Assembly (NCBI GenBank): GCA_038728085.1
Contig: JAVYUU010000005.1
Span: 1-64,000 of the forward strand
DNA: 64,000 nucleotides
From: Candidatus Bathyarchaeia archaeon
Lineage (GTDB): Archaea > Thermoproteota > Bathyarchaeia > Bathyarchaeales > Bathycorpusculaceae
Reading direction: 5' to 3'
This document shows positions 55,632-61,895 of this stretch, piece by piece. The notes below the pieces were generated by a model. It was not told the DNA's origin. It did not search any database and worked only from the letters and a program-made list of their open reading frames with translations. The position numbers and the translations under genes were made by a program. Numbering within the stretch: the stretch's first letter is position 1; each line of letters begins with the position of its first letter.

Positions 55632-56834
55632 TTAGGCTTCCTCCACCCCTAAAATATGAACATGACCCTTAGTGCCGAACCCTTCCAGTTCAAGCACACA
55701 CCCGTATCTGAGGGGCTTGTCGTCCACAACTTGGCGTTCGCCAGCCTCCCCCCTCAATTGCTTAAAAACTTCATAAATTTGGGCGCCGCCCGTGGCTCCC
55801 AGTGGGTTTCCATCAGCTTTTAATCCACCATTCATGTTCACAAAAAGCTTCTTTCCGTCTATGCGGTAATATCCCCTATAGTCTTGGCAGCTTTCGAAAA
55901 TCGTTTTCCAAGCTGTTCCACGGGGACAGAAGCCTAAATCCTCCAATGATATCATTTCCATAACTGTTGACTGATCATAAAGCTCTAAAACCTGTATGTC
56001 CCAGAGGCTTATACCCGCCATCTTCAAGGCTTTCTCTATGGCTAGGCGGCTTACAATAAAGCCTGTTAAATCCTCCCTTGCCGGGTATGTTAGATAATCT
56101 GTTGCTGACGCAGAGCCAAGCACGTAAACGGGTTTATCCGTCAACTTTTTGGCGGTTTCCTCGTTGGCCAGAATCACCGCCGTGGCACCGTCGGAGATGG
56201 GCGCGAAATCATAAAGTCCCAGAGGTCTTCTAGCGGCTTTTCTAGCTTCCAGCACTTGCTCCACGGTTATTTTCCTCTGATACTGGGCGTACTCGTTTTT
56301 CAAGGCGTTCAAATGATTTTTTACGGAGATCTGGGCTAAGGCTATGTTAAGCTTTTCAAGGTTCTCGCCAGTTATGCCATAACGTTTAATGTAGGCTCTG
56401 AGCATAAGCTCGTGGTTTGCCTCAGGTGTGCATCCTGCATAATAGCTCCAAGGATCCTCCAAGAGCATAAGGTCATCGCGAATCTTATCCCAGCGGTCCG
56501 TCATCTTCTCTATTCCGCCAACAAGCACTAGGCTATATCTTCCGGCTTGTATAGCATTGCAGGCGTTGGAAAAAGCTGAGCTGAAGGAGCGTGCCACATC
56601 CATGGGCACATGGAGCTCCGTAAACTCCGATAGGAAGCCTTCCTCAAGCCCAAGCTTGTTCGTTATCGGAAGAAAGTAGTCTGATAAGTAGCATGCCTCC
56701 AAATCTTTTCGTTCCAGCCCGATTTCCCCAGAGGCCTTTAGCCAGGCCTCTTCAATTAAGCGTTCGGGCTGCTTCTCGTAATGCTCTCCAAACTTTGTTC
56801 TTCCAGCAGCAACAATCACTGGACGGCTTCCCAT
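55632..56834 (-). CDS. Thiolase homologue, catalytic residues apparently absent
   Basis: About 400 residues from the ATG at 56834 (a GTG four codons upstream is an alternative). Thiolase fold throughout: VLVGGIEKMT, FAPISDGATAVILA, NMNGGLKADGNPLGATGGAQ and QLRGEAGERQV. At the nucleophile position, where family members read like ACASG, the sequence is VARSF, so the Cys looks replaced by Ala (A85). GHP is GNP, and the C-terminal HN box is absent (ELEGFGTKGHVHI). It may be a structural partner of the DUF35-HMG-CoA synthase rather than an active thiolase. Confidence 0.82.
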   Translation of the reverse strand: MGSRPVIVAAGRTKFGEHYEKQPERLIEEAWLKASGEIGLERKDLEACYLSDYFLPITNKLGLEEGFLSEFTELHVPMDVARSFSSAFSNACNAIQAGRYSLVLVGGIEKMTDRWDKIRDDLMLLEDPWSYYAGCTPEANHELMLRAYIKRYGITGENLEKLNIALAQISVKNHLNALKNEYAQYQRKITVEQVLEARKAARRPLGLYDFAPISDGATAVILANEETAKKLTDKPVYVLGSASATDYLTYPAREDLTGFIVSRLAIEKALKMAGISLWDIQVLELYDQSTVMEMISLEDLGFCPRGTAWKTIFESCQDYRGYYRIDGKKLFVNMNGGLKADGNPLGATGGAQIYEVFKQLRGEAGERQVVDDKPLRYGCVLELEGFGTKGHVHILGVEEA

Positions 56835-57007
56835 AGCCGAACACACCTTTCCAGCAAATAATCACTAAAGGCTTTTAAGTGTTTGCCAATTCAGCGTTCA
56901 CCATGACAAGTCTAACTTGAAGGAGACAAAGTGGCCGTACAGCGACTTCCACACTGGCGGACAATAGTATCCTTGACGAGAAAACGTTAAGATAAAACTG
57001 GTTTTAT

Positions 57008-57646
57008 TCAAATCAAACGTCTCGCGAATTCTCGGAGATCCCTCACCCTACACTGGGATGAGACGCACCTGTACACGTCCTGCCTATCAAGGAGGTAAGC
57101 GCTAATACCTACGCTTCTCGGAGACTCAAAATCGTCATGTAGACGATCACCTACGTGAACGATCTCGAATGGCGCCACACCCATAACCTCGCATACCTTT
57201 CTGTAGGTTTCAGGATTCCTCTTCAGAAGCCCGAACTCCGAGGTTGTTGAAAACACCCGGTCAAAATAGTGGATTATGGGTTGCGCCAAGATATCAACAA
57301 AAAGCCTATTCGAATTCGTAATCATAATCAGCCGGTATTTACGGCTAAGCTCCCCAAGAGCCTCTACAGCATCCGGGTAAACGCGAACATAACTCCTGTA
57401 AGAGGCTACTAAACGCTGCGGGTCACCGGGCAAATCGAAGCGCCTAAACCAATAGGAAATATCATACCATTCAACGCGATCTTCGCCAATCCGCGCATAC
57501 TCACCCAAAACAACCCTCTTAGCTTCATCAAAGCCTAAACCAGCCTTTAAAGCATAAAGCCTAGGCAAGCCCTCATTCCAAACCAAATCACTAAACGTCA
57601 TATCCACAAGTGTACCCTCAAGATCAAAGGAAACAACACGAATCAA
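57008..57646 (-). CDS. HAD-superfamily hydrolase
   Basis: 212 residues. Motif I SFDLEGTLVD (nucleophile Asp with second Asp changed to Glu, as D-x-E-G-T), motif II IMITNSN, motif III KRNPETYR and motif IV VHVGDRLHDDFESPRSVGI. A helical cap follows motif I. Phosphatase of unknown substrate. Ends the chromosome part before the tRNA-Glu 3' half that begins the integrated element. Confidence 0.88.
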   Translation of the reverse strand: MIRVVSFDLEGTLVDMTFSDLVWNEGLPRLYALKAGLGFDEAKRVVLGEYARIGEDRVEWYDISYWFRRFDLPGDPQRLVASYRSYVRVYPDAVEALGELSRKYRLIMITNSNRLFVDILAQPIIHYFDRVFSTTSEFGLLKRNPETYRKVCEVMGVAPFEIVHVGDRLHDDFESPRSVGISAYLLDRQDVYRCVSSQCRVRDLREFARRLI

Positions 57647-57696
57647 GCGCTTCCCTCAGCATCTAAAACCTTAACAAACTTAAAAACGCAAATAAA

Positions 57697-57739
57697 TGCT
57701 CCGGGCGGGATTTGAACCCGCGTCTCCGGCTCGAAAGGC
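57697..57739 (-). repeat. Left attachment repeat (tRNA-Glu 3' half)
   Basis: 43 bp identical to 61773-61815. Read on the minus strand it holds the anticodon loop CTTTCGA, the variable region, the T arm and the acceptor 3' strand of tRNA-Glu, but no 5' half follows, so it is not a working tRNA gene. Confidence 0.93.
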
Positions 57740-57744
57740 TTAAA

Positions 57745-58611
57745 ATGGCTTCTTTGGCTGAAATAGGCGGTTTTCATGGTTTTGATTGGGAAAGGTTTGA
57801 AGTTTGGCTTTTGCAGAGTCATAGGGAAGCTGTGGCTAAAAATATTGTTAGTTATGCTAGGCGTTATGCGGATTGCTTGTTCAATATGGATTTGAGTCGT
57901 GTGGCTGTTTTGAGGCATACTTTGAGGCGTCATGTTGTCGGAGCTTTAAGCAATCTAGCCAAGTTTCTAGGAGTTTACGAGGATTATAAGCGTCTGCTTA
58001 AAAGTTATGGAATCGGCTGGAATGGTAAAAGCGTTGATGACTTGATAATTCAGAGGCTTCTTAAAGTTAGGAACCCAAATGAGGTTTGGGATTGGGTTAG
58101 GCGTGTTAAAACTGAACGTCCAGAGCTTAGCGTTTTCATGGATTTCTTGGCTATAACGGGTTTAAGGTTTGATGAGGCTGTTCAAAGCTACAACTTGATT
58201 ATCCAGCTTAACAGGGAAGGAAGGCTCAGCGAATATTATAATGAGGTGAACGAGTGTCTTGAACATTTCCGGTTTAAAGACTTGTTTATAAGGCGCACTA
58301 AGAAGGCGTTTGTCAGCTTTGTTCCCAAGAAGCTTGTAATGGAAATATGCAAAGCTCAGCCCTTCCAGACTAGAGGCGTTATACAGAAAAGAGTGGAACG
58401 GAAGGGGCTGGCTGTAAGGTTCAGCGATGTAAGGGAAGCCCACAACACGGTTTTAACACGCTACCTATCTCAGCCTGAAATAGACTTTTTGGCTGGAAGG
58501 ATTAGCGCAAACGTGTTTATGGCAAACTATTTTAACCCAGCCTTAATAGGCGACTTTAAAGAGAGGGTTTTCAAGGCGATAACTGAAATTCAGAGCAAAA
58601 TAACCTCCTAA
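57745..58611 (+). CDS. SSV-type integrase, C-terminal part (int-C)
   Basis: 288 residues from the ATG at 57745 (MASLAEIGGFHGFDW). The frame is open through the attachment repeat to at least 57697 with a TTG at 57712. Tyrosine recombinase features: first arginine in FLAITGLRFDEAV, lysine in RRTKKAFVSFV, second arginine in DVREAHNTVLTRYL and the nucleophile in IDFLAGRISANVFMANYF (Tyr). The GR...Y spacing is that of archaeal SSV-type integrases. In the excised circle, the frame continues from the 61506 gene through the repeat, giving a protein of about 393 residues. A T-rich stretch after the stop (58628) may end transcription. Confidence 0.88.
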   Translation: MASLAEIGGFHGFDWERFEVWLLQSHREAVAKNIVSYARRYADCLFNMDLSRVAVLRHTLRRHVVGALSNLAKFLGVYEDYKRLLKSYGIGWNGKSVDDLIIQRLLKVRNPNEVWDWVRRVKTERPELSVFMDFLAITGLRFDEAVQSYNLIIQLNREGRLSEYYNEVNECLEHFRFKDLFIRRTKKAFVSFVPKKLVMEICKAQPFQTRGVIQKRVERKGLAVRFSDVREAHNTVLTRYLSQPEIDFLAGRISANVFMANYFNPALIGDFKERVFKAITEIQSKITS

Positions 58612-58668
58612 CTTTCCCTTTTTTGTGTTAAGAGAAAAAGAGGGGGAAGTTGGTGTAGGCGGATCCGC

Positions 58669-58911
58669 CTAGAATCCTCCGCCTCTTCCTCCGCTGAACA
58701 AGCGTAGGAGGACGACTGCGCCAACGACAAGTGGAATTATCACAAGCAGCCCGAAAACTGTCCAAACGTTGCCTATGAGAGCGTTCCATGTAGAGTTTGC
58801 TTGGGCGCTCCAGCCTGAACGGTTGACGCTGTTTATGAGTGTGCCTATGACAACCATGCCTATCATGAAGGATATGATGATGCCTATGATTGCGCCTATA
58901 ACAGCCCTCAA
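58669..58911 (-). CDS. Small two-helix membrane protein (spindle-virus capsid-like)
   Basis: 80 residues from a TTG start. Two hydrophobic helices (about residues 4-27 and 50-72) are separated by a polar loop with NSVNRSGWSAQANSTWNALI, and the C-terminus is short and basic/glycine-rich (RLFSGGRGGGF). Two helices with an N/S/T-rich loop and a small basic end is the layout of fusellovirus major capsid proteins VP1/VP3. Many unrelated small membrane proteins share it, so the virus link is a hypothesis. It converges on the integrase and has a promoter-like inverted repeat upstream (58910-58963). Confidence 0.72.
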   Translation of the reverse strand: MRAVIGAIIGIIISFMIGMVVIGTLINSVNRSGWSAQANSTWNALIGNVWTVFGLLVIIPLVVGAVVLLRLFSGGRGGGF

Positions 58912-58963
58912 AGTTTAAACCTCTCCAGAGAAATTTAGATAGCGGACTGAACGTTTAAACTTT
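58910..58963 (-). repeat. Inverted repeat with TATA-like TTTAAA cores
   Basis: AAAGTTTAAAC (58910-58920) and GTTTAAACTTT (58953-58963) are perfect inverted 11-mers, 32 bases apart. The outer copy could be the TATA box of the 58669-58911 gene, placing the start site near 58935, and the inner copy overlaps the start codon. A repressor binding both halves would block transcription and translation. Confidence 0.5.
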
Positions 58964-58970
58964 GCAGTGA

Positions 58971-59543
58971 TTACACTGGTGATGATACATACCCTTCTAA
59001 CATGCTTGAGGCTTCTCGGAGCAGGAGTGCACACGCCCGCTTAAGCCTTTTCTCGTAGAGAACACTTGCACCTTCCAAGATTTCTCTGAACAAGCCGTCA
59101 TCAGCTTCAGGCGTAGGCTTAGGCGTAGCCTTATTTTCCCTCTCCCTCATTTTCATTTTACGCAGAATCGTTGTAGCGCTGGTTTTGAAGCCCATTTCCC
59201 TAAGCCTTTCAGCAATCCGCATATAACTGAAACCCTGATCTCGCATGTCCTCGACAAGCTTGAAGTTTTCAGGAGTCCATTCAAACGGCTTGAGCGGCTT
59301 AGGCTGTTGCTGAGAAGCCGGTGGGGCTTGCGGTTCAGAAACGCTTTGGCTATTACTGTTCTTTTTGCGGACAAGAAAAACCATACGATTGTTTAGGGCT
59401 GACTGGAAAACCGAACAGTTTTCAGCCTTCAACTGCTCAGCCCATTCCGACCTGAAGGCTTGAATCGGAATAATCAAGCAGACGCCATAGGGCTCGACAA
59501 AATCTTCAGGGAAACTTTCAGCTAATTGTTCATAGAGGCTCAA
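58971..59543 (-). CDS. Element-encoded HTH protein
   Basis: 190 residues. N-terminal 60 residues form a mixed domain (FVEPYGVCLIIPIQAFRSEW), then a proline/glutamine-rich linker (PPASQQQPKPLKP). An HTH region follows (WTPENFKLVEDMRDQGFSYM, RIAERLREMGFKTSATTILR) like those of recombinase or transposase N-termini, and a helical C-terminus. A TATA box next to an inverted repeat lies 60 bases upstream (59604). Likely a DNA-binding regulator or replication factor of the element; no close family recognised. Confidence 0.66.
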   Translation of the reverse strand: MSLYEQLAESFPEDFVEPYGVCLIIPIQAFRSEWAEQLKAENCSVFQSALNNRMVFLVRKKNSNSQSVSEPQAPPASQQQPKPLKPFEWTPENFKLVEDMRDQGFSYMRIAERLREMGFKTSATTILRKMKMRERENKATPKPTPEADDGLFREILEGASVLYEKRLKRACALLLREASSMLEGYVSSPV

Positions 59544-59612
59544 GCCCGCAAGCCCTTATAATATTGAAGCAACTGAGCATTTAAAGAGTTTCCCCAGAGA
59601 CTTCATATATAC

Positions 59613-59901
59613 ACTACAAGCCAATCCACCGCATTAGAGGCTATACCATTTAAGTGTAAAAGTTTATGCTTCATTAGACATTATTTTGTAATGTCCAACA
59701 CATGAAAGCCTCACCGAAAAGAAGCCAGAAAAAAGCTCCTTTTCGGGTTCCAATTAATTAATGACATAAATATATACGCTTGTGGTTGAGGGTGTAAAGT
59801 AAACGGGTGAGTTTCGGTTTAGAGGAGCGAAACCATGAACTTCAACATCAAACTTATTTACTAACATAGGTTAGCCTTAATGCGGTGGATTGGCTTGTAG
59901 T
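59613..59901. promoter_or_regulatory. Regulatory or origin-like region with 24-bp perfect inverted repeat
   Basis: The 379-base gap 59544-59922 is AT-rich. ACTACAAGCCAATCCACCGC continues to ATTA at 59613-59636, and its exact complement is at 59878-59901 (24 of 24). An AGGCTA follows each copy with one base of difference in spacing. TATA-like boxes lie on the outer side of both copies (CATATATAC at 59604, AAATATATAC at 59902) and one in between (AAATATATAC at about 59767). Two smaller hairpins occur inside: ACATTA/TAATGT near 59679, and GTTTCG/CGAAAC around a GAGGAG loop near 59815. Suitable for an operator pair or a replication origin; not proven. Confidence 0.5.
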
Positions 59902-59922
59902 AAATATATACATAGGGCTAAG

Positions 59923-60072
59923 TTAAACCACGTATTCCCTGACTCTCTTAACACGCTCCCTATCTCTACGCAAATTCTCACTTGTCAGAAGATTCTCAAG
60001 CCTAAGCTGAATGAGAATTTCCCTGTCCACTAAATCCTGAAGGTTCCGCTTCCGCCTTTTCCTTCCGCTCAT
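59923..60072 (-). CDS. Small basic protein, 49 residues
   Basis: An ATG at 60072 opens 49 codons (starting MSGRKRRKRNLQDLVDREIL, ending VREYVV). The protein is highly charged and helical, with a KRRKR patch, and looks suitable for nucleic acid binding. No family recognised and no strong ribosome binding site, so this is tentative. The stretch from here to 60271 holds no other convincing gene. Confidence 0.4.
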   Translation of the reverse strand: MSGRKRRKRNLQDLVDREILIQLRLENLLTSENLRRDRERVKRVREYVV

Positions 60073-60271
60073 TTCCAGACAACCGCCTCTCAAGCCAACT
60101 CAATAGCCAAACGAGTTTAGAGTGAAACCAGAGCCCAATCAAGAAACCGCTAATCCAGCCTAACAACAGCCGACTTCATTCAAGCTTTACCACGCTCCAA
60201 AATTTCTTTCGCCAATTTCAAACACAGCCTTTCATATTTAGCCCGAAGTCAAAGGCTTAATGATGGATCCT

Positions 60272-60655
60272 TTATCTCGACTCATTCGAAACATCCCCAC
60301 TTAATTTTTTGCGGAAAATACGGTCATCATACTTCTCCGGGTAGATCCAATAGCGGTATCGATAGCCCTCCAAATAGAAGGGACTGCTGATAACCGAATT
60401 ATTTGCCTTCAAAATGTTAAAAGCGTGCAGCCAATTCTCCAAAATATTCTGGTTTCTGTATGCAACTTCATAATCGCCTAAAACCGCACCCTTCTCAGCC
60501 TGCCACTTTAAAATGGTGAAGGTTTCCTCTGGAATGCTGGGTTTAACACCTACAAGCCTAGCGATCTGCATTTTGAGGCGCTTAATCGCCTCTTCTTGAC
60601 TGTTCAGGTAGTCCGTGAAGTCTTTAACGAAATTCCAAAAATCTTCCATGCTCAT
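60272..60655 (-). CDS. Element protein of unknown function
   Basis: 127 residues. N-terminal coiled-coil-like helix (MSMEDFWNFVKDFTDYLNSQ, then EEAIKRLKMQIARLVGV), then a mostly helical region rich in aromatic residues (EGYRYRYWIYPEKYDDRIF). Its ATG overlaps the stop of an open frame upstream (ATGA at 60652-60655), so translation is coupled. No family recognised. Confidence 0.58.
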   Translation of the reverse strand: MSMEDFWNFVKDFTDYLNSQEEAIKRLKMQIARLVGVKPSIPEETFTILKWQAEKGAVLGDYEVAYRNQNILENWLHAFNILKANNSVISSPFYLEGYRYRYWIYPEKYDDRIFRKKLSGDVSNESR

Positions 60656-61050
60656 TTAACCCACTCCCACAAGCCATAAGCGTTAAGGAAAACTTTGCCT
60701 TCATCCTTGAAGATCTGAAACAGTTTCTCCGCCTCTTCATAACTGCATTGCTTAAGCTGGCGGATCAACTCTATCGCCCTATGGTCGTAGAAGGGCTCAG
60801 TAAGCTGTTTACGTAAGGCATCATAAACGTCTGGAATGGAGATATATTCCCCTTCACTCGGGGGTAAAATTTTTTCTGCAAGATAGTAGCGTTTTCTCCG
60901 CTTGTCTTGGTCAATGTCTTCAATGAGTAAACCGCATGATGTTAAGATGTCAAGGATTTCTTGGCATCTTTTTTGTCCTAAGGGTTTGTGGAAAATGCTG
61001 AAGTAGATTTTTTGGAAGTCGTTTCTTATGATTCCTTCATTGGGGAAAAA
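60652..61050 (-). pseudogene. Open frame without normal start, likely truncated gene
   Basis: 132 codons are open on the minus strand and end in TGA overlapping the next ATG. The inferred protein looks real: a winged-helix-like stretch (GQKRCQEILDILTSCGLLIE, then KRRKRYYLAEKILPP) and a helical end with SYEEAEKLFQIFKDEGKVFL. No ATG or GTG occurs in the frame, and the only TTG leaves 38 codons. The 5' part overlaps the opposing gene at 60988 by 63 bases. It may be truncated by a past rearrangement, use a rare start, or be frameshifted. Confidence 0.45.
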
Positions 61051-61509
61051 CTAGGGGTTTCCGAAAGAATGGCTTATCACAGAATTAAAGAAGCTGTGGA
61101 AAAGGGCGAAATATTAAAGGTAACGCTTCAAAATAGAAGAGTCCTCTATGGGCTAGCTGAATTTGGCGAACCCACCTCAAACCGTAAAGAGCTTTCTTTT
61201 GAAATTCAAAAACGCTTTTTACTGCAAAAATTATGGAATGAACTGTTTGAGATTCTTAAGGCAGACAGTTTAGGTGAAGCATATAGACAATTCAGAAAGC
61301 TAGTATTGCTAATGCCAGATGAAATCAAAGAGCAAATTCAACCTCTCGTTAAAAATTTGGACAAGCGTGTAATACGATTGTCTGATGATTACTTAGGGTT
61401 CAAATATCTTGACCAAATTATGATATTTAGGCGGGAATTCGAGGTAGCAATTGATAAGCTGGCTTCTCTTTTGCATTCTTACACTCAAAAGGTAGGTGAA
61501 AAGGCATGA
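60988..61509 (+). CDS. HTH protein cotranscribed with int-N
   Basis: 173 residues from a GTG. The HTH near the N-terminus reads SFIGEKLGVSERMAYHRIKE, then AVEKGEILKVTLQNRRVLYG, like replication-initiation or MarR-type winged helices. The remainder is helical with RFLLQKLWNELFEILKADSL and a KLASLLHSYTQKVGEKA end. Its stop overlaps the ATG of the ribbon-helix-helix gene (ATGA at 61506-61509). In the circular form it would thus precede the complete integrase gene and could regulate it. Confidence 0.65.
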   Translation: MENAEVDFLEVVSYDSFIGEKLGVSERMAYHRIKEAVEKGEILKVTLQNRRVLYGLAEFGEPTSNRKELSFEIQKRFLLQKLWNELFEILKADSLGEAYRQFRKLVLLMPDEIKEQIQPLVKNLDKRVIRLSDDYLGFKYLDQIMIFRREFEVAIDKLASLLHSYTQKVGEKA

Positions 61510-61892
61510 GTGAGTCTCCGGTTCAGTTTCTAGAAAATCACTCGAGTAAAAAACCGGAAACTACTCGAGTAACTTCTCGAAAACGAGAGGCTAGAAAAAC
61601 TGTTGGAATAACGCTTCCGCCAAGCCTATTAGAGAAGGCTAGAAAACACAAGCTAAACATTAGCAAAATCTGCGAGCAAGCTCTTCAAAGCGTTCTAGAA
61701 GCCCTTGAAACTCAAAAAACCTACAAAAACGAGAAAGGGGGAAGCGCGGAAACCCCTTCGGGGTTTTCGCAGTGCTCCGGGCGGGATTTGAACCCGCGTC
61801 TCCGGCTCGAAAGGCCGGAATACTTGACCGGGCTATACTACCGGAGCGCTGCTCTACTTTGGCATCATGCAAATATTTTCAGGTTCGGATAA
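61506..61892 (+). CDS. Integrase N-terminal part (int-N) with ribbon-helix-helix domain
   Basis: 128 residues as it stands, the last 40 being antisense to tRNA-Glu (the CSGRDLNPRLRLER stretch is the T-arm read backwards) and to flanking chromosome. Residues 29-68 form a ribbon-helix-helix (KTVGITLPPSLLEKARKHKL, NISKICEQALQSVLEAL), as in CopG/CcdA-type DNA-binding proteins. The attachment repeat is read in the same frame as in int-C. Excision would fuse these 89 codons, through the repeat, to the 57745-58611 gene. In the integrated state it is the stranded 5' end of the integrase gene. Confidence 0.78.
   Translation: MSESPVQFLENHSSKKPETTRVTSRKREARKTVGITLPPSLLEKARKHKLNISKICEQALQSVLEALETQKTYKNEKGGSAETPSGFSQCSGRDLNPRLRLERPEYLTGLYYRSAALLWHHANIFRFG
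61746..61770. repeat. 11-bp hairpin beside the right attachment site
   Basis: GCGGAAACCCC and GGGGTTTTCGC face each other across a three-base loop (TTC), three bases from the attachment repeat. One pair is G-U on the plus strand and C-A on the minus strand. It also follows the tRNA-Glu 3' end on the minus strand, so it could shape tRNA 3' processing or termination, or be a protein-binding arm for integration. Confidence 0.5.
61773..61815 (-). repeat. Right attachment repeat (within intact tRNA-Glu)
   Basis: 43 bp identical to 57697-57739. The identity ends inside the 5' side of the anticodon stem, so strand exchange must occur within the anticodon-loop to acceptor segment. Confidence 0.93.
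61773..61847 (-). tRNA. trnE: tRNA-Glu (TTC), intact, target of integration
   Basis: Minus strand. Acceptor GCTCCGG/CCGGAGC with discriminator A at 61773; anticodon stem CCGGC/GCCGG with loop CTTTCGA (anticodon TTC); T arm GCGGG/CCCGC with TTCAAAT. No CCA encoded and no intron. Its 3' half is the right attachment repeat (61773-61815). Confidence 0.96.
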
Positions 61893-61895
61893 ATT

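Larger units (their letters stand above)
57697..61815. mobile_element. Integrated SSV-type element in tRNA-Glu
   Basis: A perfect 43-bp direct repeat bounds about 4.1 kb. The left copy (57697-57739) is the displaced 3' half of tRNA-Glu. The right copy (61773-61815) lies in the intact tRNA gene, whose 3' half is therefore supplied by the element. Both copies are read in the same frame by an integrase part: the C-terminal part at the left and an N-terminal part at the right. The arrangement (att inside the integrase gene, split on integration) is that of SSV-type elements of archaea. Contents: split integrase, a two-helix membrane protein, several HTH-like proteins, and a regulatory or origin-like region with inverted repeats. 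Provirus or plasmid status is undecided. Confidence 0.88.

Noticed and set aside
57697-57739. A second tRNA-Glu gene
   Set aside because: Only the 3' half (anticodon loop to acceptor) is present; the upstream side on the minus strand is integrase sequence, so it is a displaced attachment half.
59816-59860. Tiny plus-strand peptide (MNFNIKLIY) behind a GAGGAG
   Set aside because: Eight to nine codons only, and the GAGGAG lies in a hairpin loop; no evidence of a real gene.
60073-60271. Small membrane peptide on the minus strand near 60168
   Set aside because: The frame closes after about 22 codons; no start with a ribosome binding site.
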